The translations under genes and the position numbers were made by a program. A stretch of DNA of 64,000 nucleotides, taken from the NCBI GenBank assembly GCA_026545765.1, contig CM048844.1, positions 70,351,035-70,415,034 of the forward strand, read 5' to 3'. Below, in pieces: positions 47,344-59,189 of the stretch. The stretch is from Plantago major. Lineage: Eukaryota > Streptophyta > Magnoliopsida > Lamiales > Plantaginaceae. The notes below the pieces were generated by a model, which saw only the letters and a program-made list of their open reading frames with translations, was not told the origin of the DNA and did no database searches. Position 1 is the stretch's first letter; every line of letters starts with the position of its first letter.

Positions 47344-50300
47344 ATGAATGTGCAGCCAGTTTTGCAGGCCCGGTCTTCTTCAAATGGGTATGGGCGTCGT
47401 AAAACTGAAAGAGATAGTGCGACGAGGTCTGACAAGTCTCACACTGGCAAAACAAATTCTATCCGAACTTCACTTGGTAAGATTTTGTGCCTCTATGTTG
47501 CTCACACACACACATACATACTTCATAATTCTCACTCCAGGAATTTCAGTAAAAGGAGGAATGCTCGAGTCTTCTTCACATGATCGCCTAGTATACGTAA
47601 CTACGTGCCTTATAGGACAACAAGTGGAAGTCCATGTGCTGGATGGATCCATATATAATGGTGTTTTTCATGCAACAAATGCTGATGATTTTGGTATGTT
47701 GCTTTCCATGGTCTCTTTCGATTACTTGTAGTGATAATGTGTTTGAGTGCAATGAATAAAATGTTTTGCTTCTTTTTTTGTGCCATTTTGACAAGTGACC
47801 GTCTTCTGTTGCAGGAGTTGTTTTGAAAATGGCACGCCTTGTCAGAGATGGTTCTCGAGGTCAAGTAAGCACTACAGATTCTTCTAGCAAGCCCCTTTCA
47901 AGGACCTTAATTGTACCAGCTAAGGATCTAGTGCAAGTGATCGCGAAGGTCCATATCCTGTTTATGCTGTTAATTTTACTTTTAATTGCTCTATGATGAA
48001 AGGTTTGATTACTAAAATCAACGATGTATGGACGGTATTGCATGTGATGGTTTGGTAATAGCACTTTCTTTGCCACAGCTTTTAGATCACTAAACTATAC
48101 CTATCTCTAGGTTGTACTCTTTTCAGAATATATACTAATTAATCAGCTTTTTTGTTGAACTGGAACAGGGTGTGCCTATAACAAGGGGTGGGTTAACAAA
48201 TGAGGTGCAGCATGAAAGGCAGCAAGAGCTTATGACAGATTCATACATATCGCAGTCCAGGCATGTCGATTTGGGGAGAGAATTAGAGCGTTGGGTCCCT
48301 GATGAAAGTGATCCTGGGTCTACTGATTTGGAAAATATATTTGATGGCTCTTGGAACAGGTTGGGTGCCTCATCTCTTTTATCAACTGCAAGGGAGTTCT
48401 GCATCTTTGAGCACACGACGACTTTGAATATCTAAGCTTTCTCGTATCTTTAAATTGCATCTGAGTTTGGTGTCTTGAATCACGTTTTCTCAAATAACTA
48501 ATTATACCTGTTAACTTTCCATAATCATAAAAGTCATGCTTTGCTATTTAGTTTATTGCTGGGCCACTTTCATGAACATTAAGGTAAAAAGGTGGTCTTA
48601 CAGTATTTTATTGTGTCATCTACCTTTTTATTTCCCTTCAGAGGCTGGAATCAGTTTGAGGTAAATGAAACATTATTTGGCGTCAAGAGTACCTTTGATG
48701 AAGAACTTTACACAACAAAGCTTGAAAGAGGCCCTAAGATGAGAGATTTAGAGAGAGAAGCCATGAGATTAGCAAGAGAGATTGAGGGTGAGGAAACCCT
48801 TGATCTTCATCTAGCAGAGGTTAGAGAATTACTGGTACTATCTCGTGTGCCTTTTCCTTTACTTCACCTTTGTGTTCTAATCTTGTTATGTTTATAGGAA
48901 CGGGGCATTTTTCTTGATGGAAATCTTGAAATTGACGAAGAAGCTCGATACTCTTCAGTACTGCGAGGAGGTGATGACAGCGGATTTGATGAAATAGAGG
49001 ACATGTTATTGGATTCACGAAATGATGAAACATTTGGGGGTGTCTCCGACTCTGTTATTGGCAAACCTCTAATAGATGTGAGTGATGGTTAACTAAGGAT
49101 GGAAATCTGCCATCAAGATGTTCATTTAAGATATTTTCTAAAGCTTCAAAGTCAAACAATTGCCATACCCAATTTTACTTGAAATTGTCCACTTCGTTTT
49201 GTATAATACCCCCTCCTCACCACCCAAGGTTTCCTGTTTCCCATCTTGGGTTTATCCCATTTCAAACTTCCGCTCTTGTTTCTGACTGGTTTTTGTTTCC
49301 CACATCTAAAAATTACCCAGAATTTCACACATATATACACATTCTCCACTCATCATTCGTTATTTCATTTAAAAAACATACAGACAAAATAATTTTTCTT
49401 TCATATTTAAAAACACCAACTTACGATATTTAGGTTTGGGATGGAGTAACTCTTTAGGAAGACTTAAAACAGATGTGATCTTAGAGTTTCATTGCTCGTA
49501 TGCATTACCTATGAAAAATAATAAACCACGATCAGCTGATCCGTCAGTGAATGTAAATAATATTTTCCCAGCAATTCTAAAATGGTCTGAAATTTGTTTT
49601 TCTTATTATATTTATATATTATATGTTATGATTATTTTTTGCTTAATACCCACTTCTCCCTCAGTATTTTTTTTGATGACCTAAAGGCTTTCATTCTATG
49701 AATTTATCATGGCAAAGCAAATTTTTACCCGTAAGTGCTGGAGTGAGCAGTAAGCTTACGCAAACAGACAAGTTTCTCCTTCCTCAACTATCCGACTGGC
49801 CTTCGCATTTATGTATTTTATCCGCAAACAGTCCTGTATGGAAAGTTGGAACAACTTTCATTGAGCTGCCTGTACATTTTTCTTCCCCCTCTCTGTTGTA
49901 TTAGATGTAATAATTTATTATATATTAATGTTTTGCCTCTACTGTCATAGAATTCTGGTAATCTTTTAAGCTGGGCATGTGCTAAAAGTACACTTTCATG
50001 GTGTAGGGACTAGTACAATCTTCTACTGCTAGCAGGGATGTGTGTCATTCTGGCTCTGTTGATCACACTCAACAACACGTAGTTGAAGCTGAACAGTATC
50101 CTAAACAATCTTCTGCCACTGATGCTAATAGGTCTGGATGCCCACTCTCTGATATTAATCTCATCTAGTGTGGAATTGAAATAGTGCATTAGGCGGATAC
50201 AGTGGTGATACCGAGATTTTGATACTCCTTGAGTTCAGTTACTGCTTCCTGTATTTGATAAATTCACTAAGATTGGGAATTTTCTTTCAGGCATGATAAC

Positions 50301-53300
50301 CAATTTACTGGACATGCTGATAGTAGTTGGAGTACGGGAGACAAAGAAAATGAGAAAGTGCGTATCTTTTCTTCAAATGTCAATATCTTTCTCTTTTCCT
50401 GTTTCCTGTAATACTTTGCATATGAACGCTGTTTCTTAATCCTTTTTCGTTCTTAGCAGGTAATTGGTCTTAGTGAGGTGCCAAAAGTTGAGGGTGAGTA
50501 TGGAGTATTTTATTGGCATGGTGCAATTCTTTTGTATTGCAGTGATCCTTCTATTGTGATGCCGCATTCAATTTAATAATACTACTCTTACATTAACAGA
50601 TTTACATTCGTTGCAAAGATCAAAGAAAGAAAGCTCTGATAAGGTCTATCTATCTGCAAATGCTACTGCATTTGATCCATCTCGTCCCTCATCCAGAGGT
50701 CACGATAAGACATTGTCCTCTAATGAGCTACTAGAAGGTGCAGTACCTTCAAAAGCACAAGGGGTAACAGTGTCCCTTCCACGGCCCAGTAGTTCTGCAT
50801 CATCTGCATCTGATCGTGGAGGTGCAACTTCAACTTCTGCTGGCCGAGGACTGTCACCAAGTTCATCTGTTGGTTCATTGACTTCAGAGAAGTCAACGCT
50901 GAATCCACATGCTAAGGTCGGATCATTGATAGAATGTTGGCTGTGTGTGGCGATTTTATCCCCGTCTCTTTTTTCTAACTTGTAGAATGCCCCAATTAGT
51001 TCCTATTTTGTGTCACATGTGTGCCTGATGTTCTTCTGTATTTATTTTTTTGGGTGCAGGAGTTCAAATTTAACCCAAATGCGAAGAGTTTCGTTCCAAC
51101 ACAGGCACCTCTAAGACCATCTTCGCCAGCTCCTGATAGTACCTTCTACTATCCAGCCAACATGACTGCCGTAACAAATATGCATGGGATGCCTGTCGGT
51201 ATTGGGGTGAGTACGAAGTTCTGTTCCGAAGGTTCAGTCTTTCTTGTCAAATATACAAGATCTGATCAGATCTTATATGTTTTTCTGTATAACAATGATG
51301 TACACGGATGTGCAGTATTATTGGCTTCATTCTAATGGTCTGGCTCAGTTAATCCTTATAAAACTTTCAAGTTCCCTTTCTTGTGTAGTAACTAAAATAA
51401 TAGGGAGGAAAACAAAGAAAATAAGCTATAGGAACACATGTACTAAAGTGGAATGAGTTCAAAGATGCACCATTTATCATTCTTTTTACAGGTGTTAGAA
51501 TCTTAGGCTTTCGCCAATGTTAACAATAATTGAAATGAATGATTTTGTTATGTATTCTGATTCATTCTCTGTATCATTAAGCAATTACAGTTGCTTTCAA
51601 AGTCCTGCAATTATTAACTGGCTCTATGTCTGGTCTCTGATTATGAATGTTGCAGCTTGGACCTTCCTTTACTCCTCAGCAACCTGTTATATTCAATCAT
51701 CAGGGTGCACAGATTCCGCAGCCATATTATCATCCAAATGGACCCCAGGTAGGCCGTACTTTGTCTGATGGTTCGCATGTAGTACCTCTCTAACCTTCAC
51801 CTTTTCATGGATTTTTAATCAGATGCAGTATGGACAGCAGATGATAGGACAACCTCGCCCCATCTTGTACATGCCAACGTACCCCCCAGTAAGATACTTG
51901 TTTCTTCTTTCTGTTCTTTCATATGGACAAAATTACTCTGGGATAGTCTAACCCATTTATGTTATGTTCTTAACTTCTACATATGTTTTATAATTTTTTG
52001 GCTCATGTGATTAGCATTCTGATGATACCCACAAAGAAAGTTGTAGAGCAGAAGGATAAGTATGAAATTATAGGATCTTTTGGCAAAAACTATTATTCAA
52101 TAATTTTATTGAAATGGATAAACTAAATGAATAAGAAATTAAAGACAAAACAGCACGATCCCAGGAGAGAAAGGAACATATTCTGTTCTCAGAATAATAT
52201 CCATACTGTAAAAAGAGACCAATATATTGTCGAATGAAAACGAGACCCTATGGCGCTATGACATTTTCTATAACTGATATTCTAAATACTTTCTAATGCG
52301 TCTTGAACTCTACTAAGTGATTTTGCTGGTAATCTTTAATTCCACTTCATAGTAAAATTCAGGAGACAGATGCATGAACTTGGTCGGCATCAGGTAATGG
52401 TACGTAGAAAGGCTGTCTTGAGTCTTGATGTTTTTTTTTCTGATATGGCTCCTGTATATTAGACGGTGGTGGTGGGAATGCTGGAAATGAGGTAAGCTGG
52501 CAGCTAATTTAACCTATATGGGGACACAGCTGTCACTTGGGTCACCTTTGATGTGGTGGGGACTGAGGTGGAGCAGCGGTGGCTAAAGCTCCAAAGTGAC
52601 GTCAATGGAAGGGAACTGTGATCTGTGTTTTTAGGGTTTGCACTATATAGCTACATTACATTTTGTCCTCTTCGCTGGTCTTGCTGCTGAGTTTATATGC
52701 AAGCCCAAATAGGACAGCTCAATAATCTGGAACAGTCCTACATTCTATTTGTTTTAGACAAATAATGAGACACACTATCAAATTATTTATTTATTTTTTT
52801 ACTTTAAAATTTTTGATAATTTTTAAAATATACTCCCTCCGTACCATTTTAATATTTTACTTGGACACTTAATTTTTTGGGTGTCACATCTCTTCCTAAA
52901 ATGCAAATAAAGTACCCCATATAACTAGTTAAATACCCGCCATCTTCTCATTATTGTCATACATTGCCGTCTACTAACTAATTTTTTACTCATCCTTTAT
53001 TCAAATAATACCCCACATGTATTTACATACTCATTCTTTAACCAAATAAAACCCCACTTACAACTTTTATTATACTCCAGTTGCTTATATATTTGCCCAA
53101 AATAATGTGTCCAATTACAATGTGATGAGGGAGGATTTTATTAAAAATGGTTTTGTTTAATATTAAGCGTATCATCAGTGTGTCTGTATCCCGAGTTATG
53201 GGATTTTCCGCATCCTCGTCCCGATATCATATCCTCTTTATATATCACTAAAATATATAAAGAATGAATAAAATTGTAAGTAGGTAATAAAATTGGAAGA

Positions 53301-54357
53301 GAATGAATAAGCAATGTACAGGTATAAGTGTGCATGAATAAATTATGAGAGAACAAATAAAGGATGAAATGGGATAAACAAGTAATAGTTTGATGCCCGA
53401 AAATGAAAATAAGCAAATATTAGTGGGATGGACGGAGTATTTCTAGAGCTTTGTTCCTAACTTTCTATGCCATTAGGTTACATAACAGATGGAAGATCCA
53501 AATGATTGTTTGTATTGCCGGATTCGCCATCTTTATCTTATGTCTGAGAAATGAGATTTATTTTAAGAAAATTCATGATGGTCATGTGTCTTGTTGATAA
53601 GCTCTATGCTCATAATTTTCTATTATTATTCTTTTTTTTGAATGGGTATTGTTCTATTTTTGGCTTAATTACCAGAGTACCGTTCAAGAGGGCTTTTCTT
53701 ATTGCCTGGTCAGATTGCTTGTTATCGCATTAAACCTTCTAAACCCCCCACCCCCCCCCAAAAAAAAAAAAAAAAACCCGATTCACACACATAAGTTAGT
53801 GCGAGTAAGATTATGTAACTGCACTGAGGCCATGATTTAGCAAGTGTTGACTTTCAGGACTCTTTGGCCCTAATTTGTAACTTGTGTTGAGGATGCATTT
53901 CCTCCGTATATTAGCACTAATTTTATTGACAGACCATTCATTTTAGTTGACACCTTTTTTTCTTTTTTGTTTCCTGCATGGGCCTGTATAGAAGGTAGGT
54001 ATCAGGTTAAAATTTAGTTATTACTCATTGCTGCTGCATGGATGATTTAAGGTTCAAGGCTTTACAGTAAACTATTTTATTGAGATTAAAATTAAAAAGG
54101 TTAATGAATACCTGCATCACATAAAAGTCGAGGGGTCTGAGAGTTGTCGTTAATGCTGCAAATTGTCTTTCCTTCTATGAAAGATGCCCAGTATCTTGAA
54201 ACCATATTAATTTGACAGCTTCTTTCAAATAAAGTAATATCTTCCTTTATTTGATTTCTTGATGGGTCGATAGTAGGTTACAACCTTTCAAGGTATACCA
54301 TTTCATATATTTAATATGTTTCTGCAGGAAATGCAATATAAAGGAAGGGAGTTCTAG
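47344..54357 (+). CDS. CID4: Ataxin-2-like PABP-interacting protein (CID3/CID4 type), 615 aa
   Basis: Plant ataxin-2 homologues bind poly(A)-binding protein and act in mRNA translation, stability and stress granules in the cytoplasm. Fourteen exons join in frame: 47344-47476, 47541-47693, 47815-47948, 48169-48359, 48642-48819, 48898-49077, 50007-50131, 50291-50357, 50460-50493, 50600-50916, 51060-51206, 51656-51748, 51823-51888 and 54328-54357. Residues 59-140 form the ataxin-2 LSm domain (DRLVYVTTCLIGQQVEVHV, then VVLKMARLVRDG). Residues 204-270 form the LsmAD domain (WNQFEVNETLFGVKSTFDEE). A Ser-rich linker leads to a PAM2 pair at about 497-518 (STLNPHAKEFKFNPNAKSFV), the PABP-binding motif. 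A Pro/Gln/Tyr-rich tail ends in EMQYKGREF. The length is close to the Arabidopsis CID3/CID4 proteins (about 590 aa). CID3 and CID4 cannot be told apart here. No damage is seen. Confidence 0.95.
51889..54327 (+). other. Last intron of the ataxin-2-like gene (2.4 kb)
   Basis: It separates a final exon of only nine codons plus stop. The intron holds a composite Stowaway insertion (52833-53437) and a C-run/A-run at about 53744-53776. The last exon (EMQYKGREF) matches the conserved C-terminus of plant CID3/CID4 proteins, which is why it is favoured over nearer stops. Confidence 0.7.
52833..53437. mobile_element. Composite Stowaway-type MITE
   Basis: Left end TA|CTCCCTCCGTACC and right end GGATGGACGGAG|TA give a TA target duplication. 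Internally, about 52833-53133 forms its own inverted pair (CTCCCTC...GAGGGAG with TTGGACAC inside each arm). The 605-bp unit is therefore probably two Stowaway copies fused or nested. Confidence 0.65.
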
Positions 54358-54960
54358 TCATTCTGGCAAACTTGTGGCAGTGGTCGCTATTATTGTGGGG
54401 AAATATATATTTTTTACCAACTCCGTGGAGATGATGTTTGGTTTAAGTGCTGAAGAGGAGATTTCTTTCCCTGGAATGTGTTGTGGACATAACGTTATTT
54501 ATGTTCTGAAGCTGCTTTATGTTCTAACATAGGGGGGAAAAAGAAAGAAAAATTCCAGTACTTTCTTAACTTTTTCTGTTCTCACTTCTTTGTTACTCTT
54601 TTCTTCGGATTAATTTAGGTTGGCATGTGGAACTGTTGATTATGTTTTCCTTTTTTCTTTTTTTCCCTTTCTTTTGGTGGTTTGTAAAATACATCTGTAT
54701 GTTTTGTCGTTCTTCTGTTCCTTCTGTGTTGTTTGTCTTTGCTGGAGTATGTTTGCTATGTCTTGTTTTTCTGTTGTTTGGAGATTGATAGTGATCTTTA
54801 GCCTTTTAGGTAAGAATGGCTTAGACACCCTTTAATCTACATCATATTGTGAAAGTAGTCTGTTAATGTATATCTCTATCTAAACCAAACTGATCTTAGA
54901 TCTCAGTTTACTCGTTAGATCTCAGTGATCACTCCGTTGAATTTTGTACATTTTCTGATG
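54358..54960 (+). other. 3'UTR and downstream flank of the ataxin-2-like gene
   Basis: T-rich, stop-rich sequence consistent with a 3'UTR. No single polyadenylation signal stands out. Confidence 0.4.
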
Positions 54961-55879
54961 GTACATTTTTAGGACAGTTTGTGAGGAACTGCTCAAGTTG
55001 AAGACTAAGCGTTAGTCCCCCTGAATAACTGATAAATTCATCCTCATAGTACCAAGTGAGATGAGTTCGTTGGGGCCTATAATGTAAAAATTCTTGGAAA
55101 TTTCAGATTTTCTTTAATACAAATTAAAATCATTTCCTTCTCCTCCCCAAATATATGACACACTCCTTGTTTATTCTAATGTGATGTAACTATGGATGGA
55201 CAAGAACGAGATTAGTTAAGTTGGGTAGTGTGACAGATTATATTAAATCTGATACTCTGTATCTTAGATCCGGAAGCTTTCGAGCTTCTATAGTCGACCA
55301 AGAGCTCGACTCTTCCATGGAAGTTCTAGGATAAAAAAAGCTTGCTTTATCGAAGCTCCGGTGATTGGGCCTGTTTCGAGCTTCCAGATCTGGAAGCTCG
55401 ATCGGAGCTCCGGTCTTTTTTATTTTTATTTTTTGAACGTAAAATGGGTGTTTTGTGATTTTTTAGCTGATTTTGTATTATTTTGGGTATATTTTGTTAA
55501 GTAAAAAAAAAAGGGGTGTGTACGTAATTGACCCATATAATGTTTTTAAATATTATGCGACTTAGTGCGACCTCATTATGTTGACATCTTGTTGCATTAA
55601 TAAAAAGTGAAGAGTTTGAGATCAAATCTAGAAATGATCGAATAATATTAACATTAGTATAATGCGATACTATTTAAGTTAGCCATGTCCAAGAAACATT
55701 TATTTTGAGCCATGTTTATTAAGTTTACTACTTACTCCCATGTCTCAAAAACTCTTATATGTTCCTGTATACACACAAAATGTGTCAAATAAACTATTAA
55801 TATCATTAAATCAAATTTACAGTATTTAAGTGGAATTTTACTAAATTTTATTCCAAAATAATATGGTATTTAATTAATT
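54961..55879. other. Intergenic, no gene seen
   Basis: It contains a GAAGCT/AGCTTC-rich patch at about 55265-55415 with several short inverted words (GAGCTTC, GAAGCTC, GGAGCTCCGG), probably a decayed MITE. The rest is AT-rich and featureless. Confidence 0.4.
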
Positions 55880-56640
55880 GATGCAGTAAAGAAATTGATC
55901 CTTAAAACTGACGCAGTAAAGAAATTGATCATTAAATCAAAATTCAACCAATAGGATTGAGTCACGTTATAAAACTGAAGCAGTTATTAATTAATTGCAA
56001 GTATAGAAAGGAAGATAAGTACAAATCTTGGCTCAATAAATAGGATTTGATCCTTCTCTTTTTTCCACCCCTATATAAGGAACTCATTCTCCGTCAGAAA
56101 TCATAAGTGAAGATCACAAGTTCCAGAGCCAGAGCAAAACCTCTCATCCCCCTCTCAAGATCAGCCTCGAAGACATTCAAGAAGTTCATCCGGCAATGAA
56201 GAAGCCCAGTCAAAGTTCTGGAAGTTTTTCATGAAGTTCAAGGGGAAAAAAAACACCGTTTGATTCAAGATCAAGCCGAAAAGCCCTTGAAGAAAGGTTT
56301 CCCGGAAGCCAAACTTCATCTTCAGAAGATCAAAGGCCAAATCGTGCGACGATCTAGAAGCGTTCTTCATGGAGTTCATCAAGATCCCAAGAAGTTCGTC
56401 ATCGTTCGCCTGAAACACTCCAAACTTCATAATTCGATCAGAGATCAAGCTAAGAAGCCCTCGAATCGACGTTATCCTCGACTTTGAAGTCACAAATTCT
56501 AAAACGAAGAATTTGAAAATCCAAGTTCGCCGCTTTAAAAGTCTAGAATTAGAGGATTAGACTAGAGAATTGTACCCGCATTCATTAAATCAATAAAATC
56601 ATCATTTGAGCAACTTTACTTGCTTCAGTTACGGCTGAAG
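55880..56640 (+). repeat. LTR-like promoter/leader region
   Basis: A strong TATA box (CCCCTATATAAGGAAC) is near 56071, followed by a purine-rich, GAAGTTCA-reiterated stretch (56160-56480) and an AATAAAA signal near 56591. A tandem GCAGTAAAGAAATTGATC duplication lies upstream (about 55884-55935). This U3-R-like layout suggests a solo LTR, but the ends were not found and no polyprotein is near. Confidence 0.35.
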
Positions 56641-57158
56641 TGTAGTTTTAGGTAAAATATTAAAATATATGACAAAACATTGAAAAATTGACAACACGTG
56701 CAAAACGTGTGATTATAATGTAAAATAATTTTTTAAAATAATTTATTACTAGCATTTACGTAACACATGATGTGTGTTAAGCAATTTTATATATTAAAAA
56801 AAGCTAAGAAGGTTTGGAAAATGACATATATAAGGGAGAAAATTACGTCATCGAGACTTGAACTATGCACATATACTTAAAAAGTGACACACATACGCAT
56901 CGGATTGAAATTCAATAAGTAAATTGGACGGGTGAGATTCTAATTGAATGAAAAATTTAGTCGAAATTATTACTAGCTATACTACTATAAATGAGTAGGA
57001 TAGTTTCTAATTTTAAAAATGTATTTCTAAAACCTGTTGTTTTACTATTATTTATTAGATATGTAGTAGATTTTCTCTTAGTAATGTATGGAGTTATGTG
57101 GAAAGACTAAAACGACATATGTATGAAGTTCTATGATGGAGATAGTATATTTTTTTCT
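56641..57158. other. Intergenic, no gene seen
   Basis: AT-rich. A CTAGCATTTACG..GTGTTAAGC phrase near 56749 is shared with about 44422; otherwise nothing is recognised. Confidence 0.4.
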
Positions 57159-58950
57159 AGAGAAAATTTTATTTTACACTAAAACCTTTTGGGCCAATTT
57201 GAATTTACATCACAACCTTTTTTTCTTTGAGTCGACACTAAAACCTTTGTTAAAATTTTGACCTAATACAAAGGTTCGACGGTTGTTAAGTCCCCGGTAG
57301 CCATATTTTCAAATTACACCAAAATCTTTGCAAAAATTTACACTCGCTACCGGAACCTTTGCAAAAACTTGCACTCGCTACCGAAACCTTTTCCCATAAT
57401 GAAAATGTTCATAATTATGGTTTAGTTTGCATGAGATGGTCATTGTGAAGTTAATTGTAGGTTTGGTTTGAAGGGGGTTTGAGGTAAATGATGGGTCATG
57501 TTTTTTTCCCTCTATTTGTGAATGTAAATTTTTATTTTATTTTTTATGCATGGTACATGCATTTAATTAAGCATGTATAGTAAGATACTAACCCAGTTTT
57601 AGTAAGATCACCTGGTCTTTCTTACTTGACGCATCCCTTGATCATGGTCATCTTAAATAGAATATTAAATAAAACAATAAAAGGTGTAGCTGGCAAGTTC
57701 AAATGCTTCATTTTCTCTTATATTGCTAAGCTTGGTGTTAGGCTGACTCTTGAACATGGCTTTCATAATGTAGGTTGTGTTTGGATCATCTATTTATGCT
57801 AATCTAACTTATATATTGCTTTACTTGTTCTCTCTCCTTTTGCAAGATGGATATATATTTTGTGCAATGCTATGTACTAGTGCTACTAATTGTTAACAAA
57901 TTTGATAGATTGATGATAATTGTTATTTGGATTCTCCAATAACTTACTTTATACTCCCTCCGTCTCGGTTTCATTTACCCGCGGGTCCGGACACAAGTTT
58001 TAAGGGAAAAATTAATAAAGTAGGAGAGATGGTAATAAACTGAGAAAGAGATTGTATAAGTAGAAGAGATATTGAATAAAGTAGGGGAGAGAGAGATATT
58101 CCATTAAAGGGATGTGAAGATGAAATTGGGACGTCCTTAAATGTAATGCGGAAAGTTGAATTCGGGACGGAGGGAATATATGCAAAAGCTGTTGATAACT
58201 AGATTTGTGAGAAACGTTTTTTCTATGTAGTAGTAGTTTTGAAAATGTTATGGCAGTGACTCTTGATGATATATACGAAGCATAAAAAGTAAGAGCATTA
58301 TTTGTGACATGGTAGTTTTGATTAGTTATTGTAATGTGCTTCAGACTTTGAAGCATCAACTTGTTTTAGAGGCTCTATTATTGTCAAAAATACGTTTTTA
58401 CTTTTTAATAACAAAATGCAAGAAAATGTGTCTGAAATTTAATTTGGACTTGCTAGTTATACTTTTATCTGGTCTATTTATGATACACATGATCAAGGGA
58501 TGTGATGTTACTATACATGCTTAATTAAATGTATGTAACAAACAGAAAAAATTTAGATGCCCAAATGGAAAGCAAAAAAGACTCATCAATTACCTCAAAT
58601 CCCCTTTAAACCTAAAGTGTAACTAACTCGACAATAACCCTCGTTACCGCGAAACTAACCATTCGTAATCATGCAAAAGTGAACCATAATTATAAACATT
58701 TTCATTATAGGAAAAGGTTTCGGTGGCGAGTGCAAGTTTTTGCAAAACTAGGTTCCGGTAGCGAGTGCAAATTTTTGCAAAGGTTTTGGTGTAATTTGAA
58801 AATATGGCTAACGGAGACTTAACAGCCGTCTAACCTTTGTATTAGGTCAAAATTTTGCCAAAGGTTTTAGTGTCGACTCAAAGAAAAAAAAGGTTGTCGT
58901 GTAAATTCAAATTGGCCCAAAAGGTTTAAGTGTAAAATAAAATTTTCTCT
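57159..58950. mobile_element. Mutator-like element with ~350-bp TIRs
   Basis: The left arm (57159 to about 57510) and the reverse complement of the right arm (about 58560-58950) match closely over about 350 bp. Both begin AGAGAAAATTTTATTTTACA and share CCTTTTGGGCCAATTTGAAT, the GTCGACACTAAAACCTTTG block and the CTCGCTACCG.AACC words. The 1 kb centre is AT-rich, without a transposase, and contains a Stowaway at 57954-58176. Flanks are T-rich, so the expected 9-bp duplication cannot be read cleanly. It is a non-autonomous element. Confidence 0.8.
57954..58176. mobile_element. Stowaway MITE nested in the long-TIR element
   Basis: Ends are CTCCCTCCGTCTCGG and, reversed, TTCCCTCCGTCCCGA, flanked by TA on both sides (57952-57953 and 58177-58178). 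At 223 bp it has a typical Stowaway size. It is non-coding. Confidence 0.85.
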
Positions 58951-59189
58951 CTTTTTTTTAAGAGGAAGTAATACATTATTGATTATACATATATTTCCAA
59001 GACTAAGTATACAGGAAGACCGTCTTTAATAGATCGATTAAAATGAAACGATAAAGATTATAAAATAGCAAAAATCATACTTAGATGTTTTTACTAAATA
59101 ATACTCAAATGTTTATATGTAAAATTGTTGATAGTATAGAAGAGTATTTAATGACAAGAGATAAAATATGAGTAAGTATAGTAGCAGGT
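58951..59189. other. Spacer
   Basis: AT-rich, no gene. An AAGACCGTCT word near 59016 may be a relic of the hairpin MITE family. Confidence 0.35.

Noticed and set aside
47254-47583. ORF starting MPKTFPLLP over the first coding exon of the ataxin-2-like gene
   Set aside because: It begins inside the leader intron and runs past a good GT donor at 47477. The spliced model restores the conserved LSm domain.
52364-52400. A possible last exon of the ataxin-2-like gene after an AATTCAG acceptor near 52361
   Set aside because: The reading gives no conserved C-terminus, whereas the exon at 54328 gives EMQYKGREF in frame.
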